This document shows, in pieces, positions 62,058 through 64,000 of a stretch of DNA of 64,000 bases. Positions within the stretch are counted from its first letter, which is position 1; the number at the start of each line of letters is the position of its first letter. A program made the position numbers and the translations under genes. Origin of the DNA: DATBSL01 sp964561785 (lineage in GTDB: Bacteria; Acidobacteriota; Vicinamibacteria; Fen-336); contig CAZLRF010000026.1 of NCBI GenBank assembly GCA_964561785.1, positions 1 through 64,000 of the forward strand, given 5' to 3'. The notes beneath the pieces were generated by a model, which worked only from the letters and a program-made list of their open reading frames with translations, did no database searches and was not told the origin of the DNA.

Positions 62058-64000
62058 CTACTCGCGCACGACCGCCAGGTCCCAGGGCCCCAGCGCCAGC
62101 GCGTCGCCGGCCTTCACCGCCCGGCCGGAGACGAGCTCCGTCCCCGGGCCGCCGACGTGGGGCGCCGACTGGGGCTTCGCGGAGAAGTTCAGGTAGAACC
62201 GGACGGGCCGGTCGTCCTTCCCCACGCCCTCGCGCAGGCGCACCTCCCGCGGGAGGCCGGCCGGGGGCACGATCCCCGCCTGCTTGAGCACGTCGGCCAC
62301 CACCCTCTCCTGGAGCGTGTCGGTCAGCACGGACGCCTGGTACGTGACCGAGCCCTGACCCCACGCGTTGCGGGTGATCGCGGGGTGGCGGCCGAAGAAC
62401 GGGTGGTCGTAGAAGGCGAGGGGCGCGGCCGTCTCGACGAGGAGCAGGTCCGCCCAGACCGAGGCGCGGTTCTCGGGGAAGGCCTTGAACGGGTCGCCCC
62501 TGAGGGGCAGCGGCTCGCGCAGCGTCGAGAACTCCTGGTAGGACACGCCGGCCGCCTCGCGCAGCGGACCCGGCGCCCGGGTGGGGCGCACGGTGCTCCA
62601 CTCGTTCGTGAAGCCGCTCTTGAAGGTCAAGAGGACGTGACCGCCGCCCTTCGCGAAGTCGGCGATCTTCCCGAGCAGCGCGTCGCTCGCGACGTAGAGC
62701 GGAGGCACGAGCAGAACGTCGTATCCCGTGAAGTCCGGCTCCTCGGCGAAGACGAAATCGGCCCCGACGTTCAGCCGGTACAGCGCCCGGTGGAGCTGGT
62801 CCTCGACGCTCAGGTAGCCGGCCTTGTCCGAGATCGGCATGAACTGGATCCCGTGGTGCGAGTCGACGCTGTGCAGGATCGCCACGCGGTTCCTCGGCGC
62901 GCCCCCCGCCACCTCGGGCCCCAGCCGCCGCAGCTCGGCCCCGATCCGCGTCGCTTCCTCGTACACGCGGTTCGGCTCGAGGTCGTGGCCGAGGAGCCCC
63001 TTCCAGTAGGTCTCCTGGCCGGAGTGCAGCGAGTGCCAGTGCCAGTACGCCACCATCCGCGCCCCGCTCGCCACGTGGGCCCAGGCCTGCAGACGCAGCT
63101 GGCCGTCCCAGGGCGGGAACTGGCCCTTCGCGTCCCAGCCGATCGCCTGGGCGTTCGTCTCGGTCACGAGGTACGGCGCCCGCTTCATCGAGCGCGTGAA
63201 GTCGCCCATGAACGCGATCCACCAGCCGTCGAGCCCGTCCTGGGTGTCGTGGTAGGGGTTGATCGCGGCCACGTCGAGGAACCGCGAGATGTCCCACGAG
63301 TCGACCGCGTGGCGGGTCGCGCCGTGGAAGTCCTGGGTGACCCACTGGGTGGGCGGCACGTACTCGCGGAGGATCCGCGCCTGCCAGCCGAGGAAGTCGG
63401 TCACCAGCGAGCGCTGGTAGCGCTCCCACTCGAGCTTCCAGCCGGGGTTGAGGATGCCGTCGCGGGGCGGCAGGTGGTCCCACGAGTCCACGAGCTGGCC
63501 CCAGTAGACGAGCCCCCACGCCTCGTTCATCCTCTCGACCGTGCCGAACTTCCGCTTCAGCCACTCCTTGAAGCCCGCCTGCACCGCCGGTCCCGCCGTC
63601 CCGTAGGCGCCGGTCTCGTTGTCGACCTGCCAGCCGATGACGCCCGGGTGCTTCGCGTAGCGCTCGGCGATCTTCCGGATGATCCGCTCCGAGTACTGGC
63701 GGTAGACGGGGTGCGTGATGTCCATGTTCTGGCGCATCCCGTAGAACTCGCGGGGCGTGCGCACCTGGCCGAGGGGCATCACCATGACCTCGGGGTGCTT
63801 CGCGTAGAGCCAGGGCGGGATCGAGTAGGTGGGCGTGCCCATGACGACCTCGATCCCGGCCGCGTGCATCGCGTCGACGATCCGGTCCATCCAGGCGAAC
63901 TGGAACTCGCCCTCGCGGGGCTCCCAGCTCGTCCAGGTGGACTCGCCCACCCGGACGACGGTGATCCCCGCCCGCTTCATGAGCTCGACGTCCTTCGCGA
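62058..64000 (-). CDS. GH42 beta-galactosidase, N-terminus beyond the window
   Basis: At least 647 residues are visible. AGITVVRVGESTWTSWEPRE with GTPTYSIPPWLYAKHPEVMV are the N-terminal barrel motifs. PGVIGWQVDNETGAYG carries the acid/base Glu and YLVTETNAQAIGWDAKGQFP the nucleophile Glu. The trimerisation-like domain (LLVPPLYVASDALLGKIADF) and a small C-terminal sandwich (LALGPWDLAVVRE) follow. The frame is still open at base 64000 (AKDVELMKRAG), matching the usual family sequence, so the real start lies upstream. It hydrolyses terminal beta-galactosides. Confidence 0.9.
   Translation of the reverse strand, partial: AKDVELMKRAGITVVRVGESTWTSWEPREGEFQFAWMDRIVDAMHAAGIEVVMGTPTYSIPPWLYAKHPEVMVMPLGQVRTPREFYGMRQNMDITHPVYRQYSERIIRKIAERYAKHPGVIGWQVDNETGAYGTAGPAVQAGFKEWLKRKFGTVERMNEAWGLVYWGQLVDSWDHLPPRDGILNPGWKLEWERYQRSLVTDFLGWQARILREYVPPTQWVTQDFHGATRHAVDSWDISRFLDVAAINPYHDTQDGLDGWWIAFMGDFTRSMKRAPYLVTETNAQAIGWDAKGQFPPWDGQLRLQAWAHVASGARMVAYWHWHSLHSGQETYWKGLLGHDLEPNRVYEEATRIGAELRRLGPEVAGGAPRNRVAILHSVDSHHGIQFMPISDKAGYLSVEDQLHRALYRLNVGADFVFAEEPDFTGYDVLLVPPLYVASDALLGKIADFAKGGGHVLLTFKSGFTNEWSTVRPTRAPGPLREAAGVSYQEFSTLREPLPLRGDPFKAFPENRASVWADLLLVETAAPLAFYDHPFFGRHPAITRNAWGQGSVTYQASVLTDTLQERVVADVLKQAGIVPPAGLPREVRLREGVGKDDRPVRFYLNFSAKPQSAPHVGGPGTELVSGRAVKAGDALALGPWDLAVVRE

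Noticed and set aside
45064..64000. A SusC/SusD-type polysaccharide utilisation locus.
   Set aside because: No SusD protein and no receptor lie in this stretch; the only TonB-dependent receptor is at 40329 in another operon.

Overview
The window is a very GC-rich (roughly 70% or more by eye), densely coded bacterial scaffold with one 100-base run of N at 2045-2144, so it comes from a draft or metagenome assembly. No rRNA, tRNA, CRISPR array, phage or transposase gene was seen. The mix points to Acidobacteriota: a PASTA-less Ser/Thr kinase fused to a TolB-like propeller, DUF1080 proteins, many Tat-exported Gfo/Idh/MocA oxidoreductases, a TonB/TonB-dependent receptor pair and diverse glycoside hydrolases. 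This placement is inference; no marker gene settles it.

Layout. 1-8.9 kb: three toxin-antitoxin pairs with PIN-domain toxins, TonB, a dual-specificity phosphatase, a membrane protein with a spermidine-synthase-like domain, a Nudix hydrolase, a PilZ protein, a periplasmic solute-binding protein and a dCMP-type deaminase. 8.9-13.5 kb: phosphopantetheinyl transferase and AbgT transporter, divergent from a UbiA prenyltransferase, then DUF1080 and DUF1638 genes. 13.5-24.5 kb: a scarred region with two separate segmental duplications whose copies have lost complementary parts, plus fragments of an MDR oxidoreductase, a PIN protein and an alpha/beta hydrolase; intact genes here are an esterase, a hemolysin-III protein, an M16 peptidase and the kinase. 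24-29.4 kb: GH127, MarC, a secreted unknown, proline iminopeptidase and a protein with two PARP-type zinc fingers. 29.4-43.1 kb: a sulfatase, then a ten-gene run transcribed leftward with overlapping stops and starts (lipoprotein, TonB-dependent receptor, two membrane proteins, two SDRs, an amidohydrolase, a NAD-binding epimerase-like protein, an FAD oxidoreductase, QueD, GH88). 43.2-64 kb: a PEGA protein, HemE, PhyH, three Gfo/Idh/MocA proteins, a beta-helix lipoprotein, GH29, a nucleotidyltransferase pair, an esterase, a two-propeller sialidase, a RACo-like corrinoid activator, an SGNH hydrolase, an acyl-CoA synthetase and GH42.

How it fits together. The accessory content looks like glycan breakdown without SusC/SusD: sialidase, fucosidase, beta-galactosidase, arabinofuranosidase, unsaturated glucuronyl hydrolase and esterases. 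The exported Gfo/Idh/MocA proteins and two DUF1080 (3-keto-disaccharide hydrolase) proteins suggest that oxidation to 3-keto sugars followed by keto-sugar hydrolysis is also used. Regulation is unusually readable: several genes carry a TAnnAT box 6-9 bases before the start codon, consistent with leaderless mRNAs, and one 10-bp palindrome appears to serve as the -10 box in both directions for a divergent pair.
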